Source: BOKV01 sp049289295 (lineage in GTDB: Bacteria; Pseudomonadota; Alphaproteobacteria; Rhizobiales; Rhizobiaceae). From it: 64,000 bases of DNA. Shown piece after piece: positions 16,793 through 25,763 of this stretch (its first letter is position 1; each line of letters begins with the position of its first letter). The DNA lies in contig JBATLL010000041.1 in NCBI GenBank assembly GCA_049289295.1, forward strand, positions 1 through 64,000, in the 5' to 3' direction. Below the pieces are notes generated by a model that saw only the letters and a list, made by a program, of their open reading frames with translations, was not told where the DNA came from and searched no databases. The position numbers and the translations under genes were made by a program.

Positions 16793-18412
16793 ATGGAAAC
16801 GGCAATTCTGTTCATTCTGGTCATCAGCCTTCTGTTTCTTGGTGTTCCCGTCGCGGTGTCACTGGGTCTTTCATCGATCCTTGTCATTGCGCTCTTTTCC
16901 AACGACTCCATGTCGTCGGTCGCGCTGCAGCTGTTCACTGCCGCACAGAACTACACCTTGCTGGCCATTCCCTTCTTCATTCTTGCCTCCGCCTTCATGT
17001 CCACCGGCGGTGTTGCCAAGCGCATCATTCGCTTCGCCATCGCGACGGTCGGACATTTCCGTGGCGGGCTGGCAATGGCTTCGGTGCTGGCATGCATGCT
17101 GTTTGCGGCGCTATCCGGCTCATCGCCGGCGACCGTCGTGGCAATCGGTACGATCGCCATCGCGGGCATGCGCCAGGTCGGATACTCGAAGGAATTCGCG
17201 GCGGGTATCATCGCCAATGCCGGAACGCTGGGCATTCTCATTCCGCCGTCCATCGTGATGGTCGTCTATGCGGCTGCAACCAACGTGTCGGTTGGCCGCA
17301 TGTTCCTCGCAGGTGTCGTGCCGGGAATCGTCGCAGGGCTGATGCTGATGGGTGCCATCTACATTGCAGCGCGCGTGCGCGGTCTGCCATCAGAGGAATG
17401 GAAGGGCTTCGGGGAAGTGGTTGCGGGCGGCAAGGAAGCCGGCCTTGGACTGTTCCTGATCATCATCATTCTCGGCGGCATCTATGGCGGCGTGTTCACG
17501 CCGACCGAGGCGGCTGCGGTTGCTGCGGTTTACGCCTTCTTCATTGCGCTGTTCGTGTATCGGGACATGGGGCCCATGAAAGGAATTCCGTGGACGACTG
17601 ACGGCGATACGCTCAAGGCACGTACCGGTTTCAAGGCACTGGTCTATGCCATCACATTCTTCTTCGTATGGATGATCCTTTCCTTCTTTGTCGCTTCGAA
17701 CTGGGAATGGGTCACGCCTTCCGGCCGCGCGGCATCGGGCGGCATCCTGGCGCTGGCACTGATGGTTGCCTATGCGATCTGGCGCGACAGGGCTTCCAAC
17801 CCGGCGAACATCCCGGCTTTCCTGATCGCAAGTGGTCCGATCTGGCGGCGCAACCTTTCGCTGATGGGGCGCAATTTCTTCCCCGCCTTCTTCAACGAGG
17901 AAACGCGCAAGGTCATGGTGGATGCAGCAAGGACGACGCTCATGCTGATGTTCATCATCGTCAATGCGCTGTTGTTTGCCCATGTGCTGACATCCGAGCG
18001 CATTCCCGATGCGATCACAGCATTGATGCTCGACTATGGCTTCAACTGGTTCACTTTCCTGATTGCGGTAAACCTGCTGTTGCTGCTCGGCGGGCAGTTC
18101 ATGGAACCATCGGGCCTGCTTTTGATCGTGGCACCCGTTGTCTTTCCGATTGCCATAGAACTGGGCGTTGATCCTGTTCATCTCGGCATCATCATGGTGG
18201 TCAACATGGAAATCGGCATGATCACGCCACCGATCGGGCTGAACCTGTTCGTGACTTCAGGCATTACCGGGATGAGCCTTGTGCAGGTGGTGCGGGCAGC
18301 GGCTCCGTTCGTGGGCGTGCTGTTCCTGTTCCTGATACTGGTCACCTATGTACCAGTGCTTTCGACATGGCTGCCATACCTGCTCATGGGTCCGGAGATC
18401 GTGACAAAGTAG
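16793..18412 (+). CDS. dctM: TRAP transporter large permease subunit, with central insertion
   Basis: This 539-residue DctM-family permease couples sodium influx to substrate import. The GSSPATVVAIGTI motif (109-121) and the GILIPPSI motif (147-154) are in place, and a second repeat near 455-500 has GMITPPIGLNLF. Typical DctM proteins are about 425-440 residues. The excess is an insertion at about 258-375 containing a loop, two hydrophobic segments (around 283-300 and 312-330) and a charged stretch. This longer class occurs in C4-dicarboxylate or keto-acid-type systems of alphaproteobacteria. Confidence 0.9.
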   Translation: METAILFILVISLLFLGVPVAVSLGLSSILVIALFSNDSMSSVALQLFTAAQNYTLLAIPFFILASAFMSTGGVAKRIIRFAIATVGHFRGGLAMASVLACMLFAALSGSSPATVVAIGTIAIAGMRQVGYSKEFAAGIIANAGTLGILIPPSIVMVVYAAATNVSVGRMFLAGVVPGIVAGLMLMGAIYIAARVRGLPSEEWKGFGEVVAGGKEAGLGLFLIIIILGGIYGGVFTPTEAAAVAAVYAFFIALFVYRDMGPMKGIPWTTDGDTLKARTGFKALVYAITFFFVWMILSFFVASNWEWVTPSGRAASGGILALALMVAYAIWRDRASNPANIPAFLIASGPIWRRNLSLMGRNFFPAFFNEETRKVMVDAARTTLMLMFIIVNALLFAHVLTSERIPDAITALMLDYGFNWFTFLIAVNLLLLLGGQFMEPSGLLLIVAPVVFPIAIELGVDPVHLGIIMVVNMEIGMITPPIGLNLFVTSGITGMSLVQVVRAAAPFVGVLFLFLILVTYVPVLSTWLPYLLMGPEIVTK

Positions 18413-18500
18413 TCGCGTTCGCCCCGAAACATCTTGCGCGTGTCGTTTTCAGTACCCATTTGCGGATGGCCCGACCGGGGCCATTCAAAGGGAGCGAAAC

Positions 18501-19202
18501 ATGTTTGATGCAAAGAAGCTTTTGGACCAGATGATCGGTGCCGCGGAGAACGTCGCCGGCAAGGAAAATGTCGACAAGGTTCGAAAGAGCATTGCCGAAA
18601 ATCCAGGCATGGCAAAGGCGGCAGGTGTCGGGCTTGCAGCGGTTCTTCTGGGTACGCGTTCCGGGCGCAGGCTTTCGGGCAGCGCCATAAAGCTCGGCGG
18701 CCTCGCCGCGGTTGGTGGACTTGCCTACAAGGCCTATCAGAACTGGCAGGCGCAAAAGAGCGATGACACGTCCCGCAGTGCTGGCGGCGATCTGCTGCCG
18801 CCTCCGCAGGACAGCGCCTTCTCTCACGAAAAGAATGATGCGCAGGACAGCGCCAAGGCGTTTCTCGCCGCAATGATTGCAGCGGCAAAAGCCGATGGGC
18901 AGATTGATGGCCAGGAGCAGAAGCGCATCTTTTCAAAGCTCAACGAGATGGTCGATGGCACCGAAGCCAAGGCCTACCTGATGGAAGAAATGATGGCACC
19001 GCTCGATATCGACCGGATTGCCGGCATGGCCAACAGCCGCGAACGCGCTGTTGAAATCTATGCAGCTTCCTGCATGGCCATCGAACCGGATCATCCTTCC
19101 GAACGGCAATATCTGTCCGAACTTGCAGCCAAGATGGGGCTGGACAAGGACCTTGCGGCACTCGTCGAAAAGGCAATCGAGGAAGAAAAGGCTTCAGCCT
19201 GA
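18501..19202 (+). CDS. DUF533/TerB-like protein
   Basis: This 233-residue protein has an N-terminal amphipathic region, a glycine-rich hydrophobic stretch (about 40-75) and a C-terminal TerB-like helical domain (about 115-225) with AAKADGQIDGQEQKRI. It matches DUF533 (E. coli YebE type). YebE is linked to envelope stress, but the biochemical role is unknown. GGGAGCG before the ATG supports the start. It is a single gene convergent with the aminotransferase at 19358-20539. Confidence 0.85.
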   Translation: MFDAKKLLDQMIGAAENVAGKENVDKVRKSIAENPGMAKAAGVGLAAVLLGTRSGRRLSGSAIKLGGLAAVGGLAYKAYQNWQAQKSDDTSRSAGGDLLPPPQDSAFSHEKNDAQDSAKAFLAAMIAAAKADGQIDGQEQKRIFSKLNEMVDGTEAKAYLMEEMMAPLDIDRIAGMANSRERAVEIYAASCMAIEPDHPSERQYLSELAAKMGLDKDLAALVEKAIEEEKASA

Positions 19203-19299
19203 TCCGGTGGAGCCCATGCCGGCGTTAACCATCTGTTAACTGACCGGGTCCAGAGTCGAACTATCCGATCCGCTTTCTCCTCCCTGGCGGATTGAAAAC

Positions 19300-19332
19300 A
19301 AGGGCGGTTACGATGGCCAGCGTACCGCCCTT
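19300..19332 (-). terminator. Rho-independent terminator for the class I aminotransferase gene
   Basis: On the minus strand AAGGGCGGT pairs perfectly with ACCGCCCTT (9 bp) around a 15-nt loop and is followed by GTTTTC. It lies 26 bp past the aminotransferase stop. It also lies 98 bp past the stop of the convergent DUF533 gene, so it may work on both strands. Confidence 0.65.
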
Positions 19333-19357
19333 GGCATTGGATGGCCTATCCAGCCAG

Positions 19358-20539
19358 TCATCCACGCCCAGCGCTTTGCAGGAAATCGCCGATACGCTCG
19401 ATTGCCCGCAGGATGTTTTCTTCCGAGTTGGCGTAGGAGAGGCGGATATAGCCCTCTCCAAGAATGCCGAAATCCGGCCCGCCAATAGTGGCAACGCCAG
19501 CATCTTCAAGCAGGGCAGAAGCCAGTTCCTTGGCCTTCCAGCCAGTGACCCCGATATTGGGGAAGGCATAGAATGCGCCCTTTGGCATGATGCAGGAAAT
19601 GCCGGGCAGTTGGTTCAGCCTGCTGACCACCAGCTTTCGTCGGCTGTCAAAGGCGGACATCATTTCCTCGACAGGTTGCTGCGAACCGTCGATCGCCGCG
19701 ATGCCGGCATATTGGGAAGGTGCGTTGACGCAGGACCAGGCGTTCACGGCAAGCTTGCGGATTCTTGACGTAAGGCTGTCTGGCCAGATCGACCAACCCA
19801 TGCGCCAGCCGGTCATCGCCCAGGTCTTGGACCAGCCATTGAGAACAATCAGCCGGTCGCGGATCGATGGGAAGGCAAGCAGCGACACATGTTCCTCGCC
19901 GTCATACGTCATCGTGTCGTAGATCTCGTCAGACAGAATGGCGATATCGGGAAAGGCCTCCAGCCCCTTGACCAGTTCCTCGATCTGCGCACGCGGGGTA
20001 ACGCCGCCGGTAGGATTGGCGGGTGAATTGACGATGATGAGGCGGGTGCGCGAGGTCAGAAGGGACAGTGTTTCCTGCGCGGAAAATGCGAACCCGTTTT
20101 CCTCGCGAATGGGAACCGGTATCGGTTTTGCGCCGGTGAATTCGATCATCGACCGGTAGATCGGAAAACCGGGATCGGGATAGAGTATCTCCACGCCGGG
20201 CTCGCCGAACATCAGGATGGCGGCAAACATCGTTACCTTGCCACCGGGCACGATCACAACATTGTCCGGCGACACTTCAACGCCGGTTGTCTGCAAGGTT
20301 CGTCTTGCGACTGCTTCCCTGGCTGGAAGAATGCCGGTGGCAGGCGTATAGCCATGATGACCATCGCGCAGGGCCTTGATGGCAGCCTCGACCACATGGT
20401 CCGGCGTGCGGAAGTCGGGCTGTCCGATTCCCAGATTGATGATGTCGCGTCCCTGACTTGCAAGTTGGGTTGCCCGCGCAAGGACGGTGAAGGCGTTCTC
20501 TTCGCCGATGCGATCGAAGGCTTTGACAGGATGAAGCAT
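19358..20539 (-). CDS. Class I PLP-dependent aminotransferase (aspartate aminotransferase-like)
   Basis: This 393-residue fold-type I enzyme has LGIGQPDF near 36-43, NSPANPTGG at 171-179, SDEIYD at 203-208 and the PLP lysine Lys238 in LNGWSKTWAMTGWR. Members of this subgroup act on aspartate, aromatic or other amino acids, and I cannot choose a substrate. The gene stands alone on the minus strand with a terminator behind it. There is no strong ribosome binding site at the ATG, although the family N-terminus fits. Confidence 0.85.
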   Translation of the reverse strand: MLHPVKAFDRIGEENAFTVLARATQLASQGRDIINLGIGQPDFRTPDHVVEAAIKALRDGHHGYTPATGILPAREAVARRTLQTTGVEVSPDNVVIVPGGKVTMFAAILMFGEPGVEILYPDPGFPIYRSMIEFTGAKPIPVPIREENGFAFSAQETLSLLTSRTRLIIVNSPANPTGGVTPRAQIEELVKGLEAFPDIAILSDEIYDTMTYDGEEHVSLLAFPSIRDRLIVLNGWSKTWAMTGWRMGWSIWPDSLTSRIRKLAVNAWSCVNAPSQYAGIAAIDGSQQPVEEMMSAFDSRRKLVVSRLNQLPGISCIMPKGAFYAFPNIGVTGWKAKELASALLEDAGVATIGGPDFGILGEGYIRLSYANSEENILRAIERIGDFLQSAGRG

Positions 20540-20640
20540 GGGCTGTGCTTTCGTGCGGAAAGGTTATACAGGCTGATCAAAGCCTAGGCCGGTTTTGCCC
20601 GCTTTATCAATCGTCTCATCGTGGGTGGAAAGGAAAAACA

Positions 20641-21330
20641 ATGGATGATCTGTCTGGTTGGGTGCCGCGTGCGCGACCCCAGCGTGTGGTTTTGGAAGGC
20701 AGACTTGTCCGGCTTGAACCGCTTGGTGCCGCCAGGCACGGTGACGATCTGTATGAAGCCGCGGTGGCAGGCGATGCGGCGCAGCGTTTTCTCTGGCTGC
20801 CGGAGACGGTTCCAACTGACCGTGCCGAATTCCAGCCATGGCTAGACAGGGCCGAGGCGAGCGAGGATCCGTTGTTTTCAGCCGTTATCGACAGGCAGAC
20901 CGGCAAGGCCGTTGGCAGGCAGACGCTGATGCGCATTGATGGCGCCAACGGTGTCGTGGAAACCGGAAACATCCACTGGGGTCCGGCAATGCAGCGCAGC
21001 GCACTTTCCAGCGAGGCCCTCTACCTGCATGCGCGCCATGTGTTTGACGATCTGGGCTACAGGCGTTTCGAGTGGAAATGCAACAATCACAATGAACCAT
21101 CGAAACGGGCAGCGGAGCGTTTTGGTTTCGCGTTCGAAGGCGTGTTCCGCCAACACATGATCGTCAAGGGGAAGAACCGCGATACTGCCTGGTTCTCCAT
21201 GATCGACAGGGACTGGCCGCTCATCAGGCAAGCTTTCGAAGCCTGGCTTGATCCTGCGAACTTCGATCAGGCGGGAAAACAGATCAGTCGACTGGAGGCC
21301 ATTCGCGCTAGCCTTGCGGCGAAAGGCTGA
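20641..21330 (+). CDS. GNAT-family N-acetyltransferase (RimJ/RimL-like)
   Basis: This 229-residue acetyl-CoA-dependent acyltransferase resembles the RimJ/RimL group. It opens with RVVLEGRLVRLEPLG and has the IHWGPAMQRSALSSEA and NHNEPSKRAAERFGFAFEGVF segments that form the acetyl-CoA site and the last helix. The start at 20641 is supported by GGAAAGGAAA upstream. The acceptor (protein N-terminus, amino acid or antibiotic) cannot be read from sequence. Its 3' end overlaps the convergent Inh-type gene by 23 bp. Confidence 0.83.
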   Translation: MDDLSGWVPRARPQRVVLEGRLVRLEPLGAARHGDDLYEAAVAGDAAQRFLWLPETVPTDRAEFQPWLDRAEASEDPLFSAVIDRQTGKAVGRQTLMRIDGANGVVETGNIHWGPAMQRSALSSEALYLHARHVFDDLGYRRFEWKCNNHNEPSKRAAERFGFAFEGVFRQHMIVKGKNRDTAWFSMIDRDWPLIRQAFEAWLDPANFDQAGKQISRLEAIRASLAAKG

Positions 21331-21679
21331 CCAGGAAGCTGCTCGGTTCCACCGACACCCAGCCTTCAAGATCATCGGGACCGAATCTGGTGATCACGTT
21401 CCCGTTTTCGTCGGAAAGGGAAAGCAGTCCATTCTGGTCCACCCTCCAGAAGTCGGCCTGGGCAATCTTGCCCGGTGCCTGGGAGCAGTTGCCGCTGAAG
21501 TGGACGCCACTGGAAGGCGAATTGAAGTCATTGACGACAAGCAGGCAATCACTGGTACCGGAGACATGCCAAGCCCGCCCGCTTTCAGGCGTTTGCGCAG
21601 ATGGCGCGGTATCGATGCGATGGGCATGGAAAGCAGCGCCCAGGGAAGCGGCCAGTGTCAGTGCCAGAAAAACGCGCAT
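21308..21679 (-). CDS. AprI/Inh-type metalloprotease inhibitor-like secreted protein
   Basis: This 123-residue protein has a signal peptide (about 1-19) and one beta-barrel domain of the AprI/Inh (Omp19-like) family. The conserved cysteine pair is present (SDCLLVV and SGNCSQ), with the ending ISRFGPDD-like strand seen here as ITRFGPDDLEGW. Known members protect the periplasm from secreted serralysin-type proteases. No protease gene is nearby. GGGGGAGT before the ATG supports the start. Confidence 0.75.
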   Translation of the reverse strand: MRVFLALTLAASLGAAFHAHRIDTAPSAQTPESGRAWHVSGTSDCLLVVNDFNSPSSGVHFSGNCSQAPGKIAQADFWRVDQNGLLSLSDENGNVITRFGPDDLEGWVSVEPSSFLVSLSPQG

Positions 21680-21750
21680 GGGAACTCCCCCGTGATTTCA
21701 GGGAGATTGTACGCAAACATGGTTAGCATTCAGTAAAGAAGGTTGGCGCG

Positions 21751-22767
21751 TCAGGCCTTTGGCGGGCAAGTTGATTCCCGTATCCGCAGCTTTGGATCGA
21801 TCAGTGTCACGCCGCGTGGTGGCTCACCTCCCGAAAGCGTTGCGATCATCGCGCGCGCGGCAAGTCGTCCTGCCTCCTGCTGCCCGTTCCAGACGGTGGT
21901 CAGCGCTGGCGCGGCAATTTCGGCCTCTGCAATATCGTCATATCCGGTCACCGCGATATCGACACCGGGTTGCAGTCCCATGGACCGCAGGCCGCTCATC
22001 ACGCCGATTGCAACAAGATCGGAAAAGCAGACAATGCCGGTTGGCTTGAAACTGGTGGAGAGCATGGCGCGGATGCTGTCGAATCCCGCCTTGCGTGTGG
22101 CTTCGGAACCCATCTGCCATGATGGGTCGGGGTCTATCCCATATTCGGCCATTGCCGCGAGATAGCCCTCGCGCCTGTCGCGGCCCGTGGAAGTTTCCCT
22201 GCGCCCGCCGATGAAGGCGATGTTGCGGTGCCCCAGTTCCAGCAGGTGGCGGGTAGCCATCCTGATGCCCTGCTTGTCATCGCCGCGAAACACCGGCGCT
22301 GATGAGCCGGGAATGGAACGCGCGATCATGACAAGCGGCAATCCGGCACTTTCAATCTTGTCGATATCTTCAACCGTTGTGCCGATGGCAGGCGAGATAA
22401 TGACGCCGTCAGCACCGAACTGCAGCAATGTGTCGATGAAGTCTGTCTGGATCGCCAGTTCATCACGATGATTGCAAAGGAGGAATGTTTCGCGGCGCTG
22501 GCCCAGTTCATCTTCGATGGCGAGAATGATTTCGGCGAAGAATGGGTTCATGATGTCATGCACCACGACGCCGATGATGCCAGAGCGCGAGGTCCGCAAA
22601 CTCGCTGCGCGCCTGTTGTAGATGTAGCCAAGCTCAACGGCGCATTTCTTGATCCGCTCACGGGTGGCTTCGGCCACGAGCGGGCTGTCGCGCAAAGCCA
22701 GCGACACGGTTGCCGTGGAGACACCAAGATGCTCAGCGATGGTTGAAAGCGTTGTCTTGCCGGCCAC
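21751..22767 (-). CDS. LacI-family transcriptional regulator
   Basis: This 338-residue repressor has an N-terminal LacI helix-turn-helix (TLSTIAEHLGVSTATVSLAL, about residues 5-24, plus hinge to about 55). A periplasmic-binding-protein-like sugar or effector domain follows, with GVVVHDIMNPFF and GYDDIAEAEIAAPALTTV. The start is GTG at 22767. It lies 102 bp downstream of the MarR gene on the same strand. Its operon target is not evident: no sugar transporter is adjacent, and the neighbouring amidohydrolase operon is a possible but unproven target. Confidence 0.88.
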   Translation of the reverse strand: MAGKTTLSTIAEHLGVSTATVSLALRDSPLVAEATRERIKKCAVELGYIYNRRAASLRTSRSGIIGVVVHDIMNPFFAEIILAIEDELGQRRETFLLCNHRDELAIQTDFIDTLLQFGADGVIISPAIGTTVEDIDKIESAGLPLVMIARSIPGSSAPVFRGDDKQGIRMATRHLLELGHRNIAFIGGRRETSTGRDRREGYLAAMAEYGIDPDPSWQMGSEATRKAGFDSIRAMLSTSFKPTGIVCFSDLVAIGVMSGLRSMGLQPGVDIAVTGYDDIAEAEIAAPALTTVWNGQQEAGRLAARAMIATLSGGEPPRGVTLIDPKLRIRESTCPPKA

Positions 22768-22869
22768 CAGGCGACTTCCCCGTTCCAGTTACAGCCTTTA
22801 TGCCATCGCGCAAGGCATGCCGGAAGTAGGGAATTCGGCTAGTTGCGTGGGGACAATGTGCAATTCCCG

Positions 22870-23313
22870 TCAGTCTTCCGAAGCTACGTACTGGCCGTCC
22901 AGTTCCGCCAGTACACGGTCAAGTATCTTGTGGAGGCGCTTCTCGTCCTTTTCCTTGAGGCGCGTGAATGCTACCTGCTCGGCAGCTTCCCATGCCTCAT
23001 CGATCTTCGAGACGAGAGCTCGGCCCTCATGGGTGATGAAAACGTGATTGATCCGGTTGTCGATTTCGGAACTTTCCCGCCTGACCAGATTCTGACTTTC
23101 CATGCGTGTCACCATCTTGGTGACAGTCGGTGGCTTCACGCCAAGGTTGACGGCGAGCGAACCCATCGTTTGCCCGTCCTCGTTGGCGAGGGAATAGAGC
23201 AGAACATCCTGACCGGCATAAAGCCCGTGCGCCAGCAGCATTTCGGCCCTGGCTGTCCGGCAGAGCCGCGCAGTGTAGATCAGTTTGCCGGAAAGACTTG
23301 CCGTTTTCCCCAC
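22870..23313 (-). CDS. MarR-family transcriptional regulator
   Basis: This protein of about 147 residues has the winged helix of MarR regulators, with a GSLAVNLGVKPPTVTKMVTR recognition region at about 58-77 and the wing arginine in IDNRINHV. Two GTG starts compete; 23313 is preferred because GAGAGG lies at proper spacing, whereas 23322 lies inside it. It is divergent from the 8-oxoguanine deaminase operon across 162 bp, so it is the best candidate to control that operon. Confidence 0.85.
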   Translation of the reverse strand: MGKTASLSGKLIYTARLCRTARAEMLLAHGLYAGQDVLLYSLANEDGQTMGSLAVNLGVKPPTVTKMVTRMESQNLVRRESSEIDNRINHVFITHEGRALVSKIDEAWEAAEQVAFTRLKEKDEKRLHKILDRVLAELDGQYVASED

Positions 23314-23475
23314 GCCGATCACCTCTCAATTTTTCTGACTATCAATCCAAGCAGGAAACACAATCAAACATACATACAGAATCACATCGTCACCGCCGAT
23401 TGAATAAACGGTGAACCAGCCCTATGCAGGATTACGCAACGCCAATCTGATTTCAACCTAAAACAGGGATATCCC

Positions 23476-24834
23476 ATGCACAAGGCTCCCGAAGCGACAT
23501 GGCTGTCCAATCCACTGGCAATACTGGGCGAAAACTGCGCTGGTGGGCTGGTGGTCAGCGGAAACAGGATCGTCGAACTCGTTTCTGGCGGGAAAAAGCC
23601 AGTGACCCAGGTGAGCAAGGTAGTCGACTGCAGCGAACTCGTGATTCTGCCGGGCCTTGTGAATACCCATCATCATTTCTATCAGACCCTGACGCGGGCC
23701 CATCCCGATGCCATCAACAAGGAACTGTTCGACTGGCTGAAGGCACTTTATCCGGTGTGGGCGAAGGCGGTGAACCGTGACAGTTTCCGGCTGGCCACGC
23801 GGCTTGCACTTGTCGAACTCCTCATGAGTGGTTGCACGACCTCGTCCGATCATCATTACGTCTACCCGTCGGGTATCGACGATGCGATGGACATCCAGGC
23901 CGAGGAAGCGGCGTCGCTTGGCATGCGCATGACCCTGAACCGCGGATCCATGGACCTTTCGGCAAAGGATGGCGGATTGCCGCCGGACAGCGTCGTGCAG
24001 GACAAGGATACGATCCTTGCGGACTGTGAACGGGTGATATCGCGCTATCATGATGCAGGTGAAGGCGCGATGACGCAGGTCGCGCTGGCGCCGTGCTCGC
24101 CTTTTTCGGTGACGCGCGAACTGATGCATGAAACCGGCGATCTGGCGCGCCGCTGCAATTGCCGCCTGCACACGCATCTTGGCGAGACACATGACGAGGA
24201 CGCCTATTGCATCGAGAAATTCGGATGCCGTCCCGTCGACTATCTGGAGGAAAATGGCTGGCTTGAGGACCGTACCTGGCTGGCGCATGGCATTCACTTC
24301 GATGATGGGGAAATCAGGCGGCTGGGAAAGGCCGGAGTGGGCGTGTGCCATTGCCCGACTTCGAATATGGTCCTGGCCTCGGGAACGTGCAGGACCCGCG
24401 ATCTGGAAGCAGCAGGCGCGCCTGTCGGCCTTGGTGTGGACGGTTCTGCATCCAATGACAGTTCGAACCTGATGGAAGGGGTTCGCCACGCTCTGATGAT
24501 AAACCGCCTGGCCTATGGCGCGGCTTCCGTCACCCATCTCGATGTCCTGCGGTGGGCGACCGAAGGATCGGCGCGCTGCCTGGGGCGCAGCGATATTGGC
24601 AAGATAGCGGTGGGCAAACAGGCTGACCTCGCGTTCTTCTCGCTGGAGGAACTGCGGTTTTCGGGCGCGGGGGATCCGCTGGCGGCGCTGGTTCTTTGCG
24701 GCGCTCATCGCGCCGAGAGGGTGATGGTTGCGGGCAAGTGGCGCGTTCTTGACGGGCTGCCCGTGGGTCTCGACATTTCACGATTGCGGGCCGAACATGG
24801 GGCAGCGGCCAGGGCATTCGTGGAACTTGTCTGA
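23476..24834 (+). CDS. 8-oxoguanine deaminase (amidohydrolase superfamily)
   Basis: This 452-residue zinc amidohydrolase resembles the Pa0142-type 8-oxoguanine deaminases, which turn 8-oxoguanine into urate. Metal and catalytic residues are visible: NTHHHFYQ (His65/His67), HTHLGETHDED, the HGIHF histidine, and GLGVDGSASNDSSN, whose aspartate activates water. Length fits the 8-oxoguanine deaminase/AtzC-TrzA group; isocytosine or hydroxyatrazine-type activity remains possible. The start has AACAGGGA upstream. The stop overlaps the creatininase-family ATG by one base. Confidence 0.85.
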   Translation: MHKAPEATWLSNPLAILGENCAGGLVVSGNRIVELVSGGKKPVTQVSKVVDCSELVILPGLVNTHHHFYQTLTRAHPDAINKELFDWLKALYPVWAKAVNRDSFRLATRLALVELLMSGCTTSSDHHYVYPSGIDDAMDIQAEEAASLGMRMTLNRGSMDLSAKDGGLPPDSVVQDKDTILADCERVISRYHDAGEGAMTQVALAPCSPFSVTRELMHETGDLARRCNCRLHTHLGETHDEDAYCIEKFGCRPVDYLEENGWLEDRTWLAHGIHFDDGEIRRLGKAGVGVCHCPTSNMVLASGTCRTRDLEAAGAPVGLGVDGSASNDSSNLMEGVRHALMINRLAYGAASVTHLDVLRWATEGSARCLGRSDIGKIAVGKQADLAFFSLEELRFSGAGDPLAALVLCGAHRAERVMVAGKWRVLDGLPVGLDISRLRAEHGAAARAFVELV

Positions 24835-25667
24835 TGGAATTGCCTGCGGAACAATTCGACACCATGGACCTCGACGCCATTTCCAGGGGAGATGCGGCGC
24901 GGTGGGTAGCGATTTTGCCGCTGGGTGCCCATGAGCAGCACGGTCCTCATCTTCCTTTCGAAACGGATACGATCATTGCCCAGACGCTGGCCAACGCGGC
25001 GGCAAAGGCTGTGCGTCCCTGCATTGGTGTGACCGTCCTGCCAGTTGAATCAACGGGGTATTCTCCCGAGCATCTCGACTATCCGGGCACTAGATCGGCA
25101 AGTTACAGTTCTGCAATAGAGCGCTGGATTTCCATTGGCGAAAGGCTGAGCGGCTTCGGTTTTCGCAAGCTGCTGCTGCTCAACGCGCATGGCGGCAATT
25201 CACCGCTCACTTCCATTGTCGCCACCGAATTGCGGGTGCGCCATGGCATGTTGTGTGTCGCGACGAACTGGACACGGTTCGGTTATCCCGATGGCGTGAT
25301 TGATGAGGAGGAACGGAAGTTCGGTATCCACGCGGGTGACATCGAGACTTCGCTCATGCTGACGATAAGGCCCGATCTTGTCCGGCTGGGGGAACTGGCG
25401 AATTTTCCAAGCCTTCAAGCGGACCTTTCGGAAGATTACGTTTATCTGCGCGCCTATGGTCCACATGCCTTCGGCTGGAAGATGCAGGACCTCAATGTGC
25501 GCGGCGCGACGGGTAATGCCAGCCTGGCAACAGCGGAAAAAGGCGAGAAACTTCTTGCCCATGCCGTGCGCGGTATTGCCGATCTCCTGCGGGAGATGGA
25601 TCGGTTCGACATGAGCTTGCTGGAAAAAATGCCGATTCCGGTGGACCGTGCGAATGATGGCAGGTGA
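24834..25667 (+). CDS. Creatininase-family amidohydrolase
   Basis: This 277-residue protein has the creatininase metal motifs: PLGAHEQHGPHLPFETD (about 23-39), a second site near NAHGGNSPL (about 116-124) and GIHAGDIETSLML (about 163-175). The family includes creatinine amidohydrolase and enzymes acting on formamidopyrimidines, mycofactocin precursors or cyclic amides, so creatinine is not assured. Translation is coupled to the upstream deaminase through a TGATG overlap, which suggests a joint purine-derivative pathway (inference). No creatinase gene is present in the window. Confidence 0.82.
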   Translation: MELPAEQFDTMDLDAISRGDAARWVAILPLGAHEQHGPHLPFETDTIIAQTLANAAAKAVRPCIGVTVLPVESTGYSPEHLDYPGTRSASYSSAIERWISIGERLSGFGFRKLLLLNAHGGNSPLTSIVATELRVRHGMLCVATNWTRFGYPDGVIDEEERKFGIHAGDIETSLMLTIRPDLVRLGELANFPSLQADLSEDYVYLRAYGPHAFGWKMQDLNVRGATGNASLATAEKGEKLLAHAVRGIADLLREMDRFDMSLLEKMPIPVDRANDGR

Positions 25668-25763
25668 AATCGCCGCGCTATCGCATTATATCGACAACGG
25701 ACCAATTGCGGGCAACACAAGGGCATGACGCGTGATGCCTGAAAAACCTTTCGGGGAAAATCG

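Noticed and set aside
17390..18181. 263-residue minus-strand frame inside dctM
   Set aside because: Composition is His/Arg/Gln-rich as expected of an antisense frame of membrane-protein codons. dctM is intact on the plus strand.
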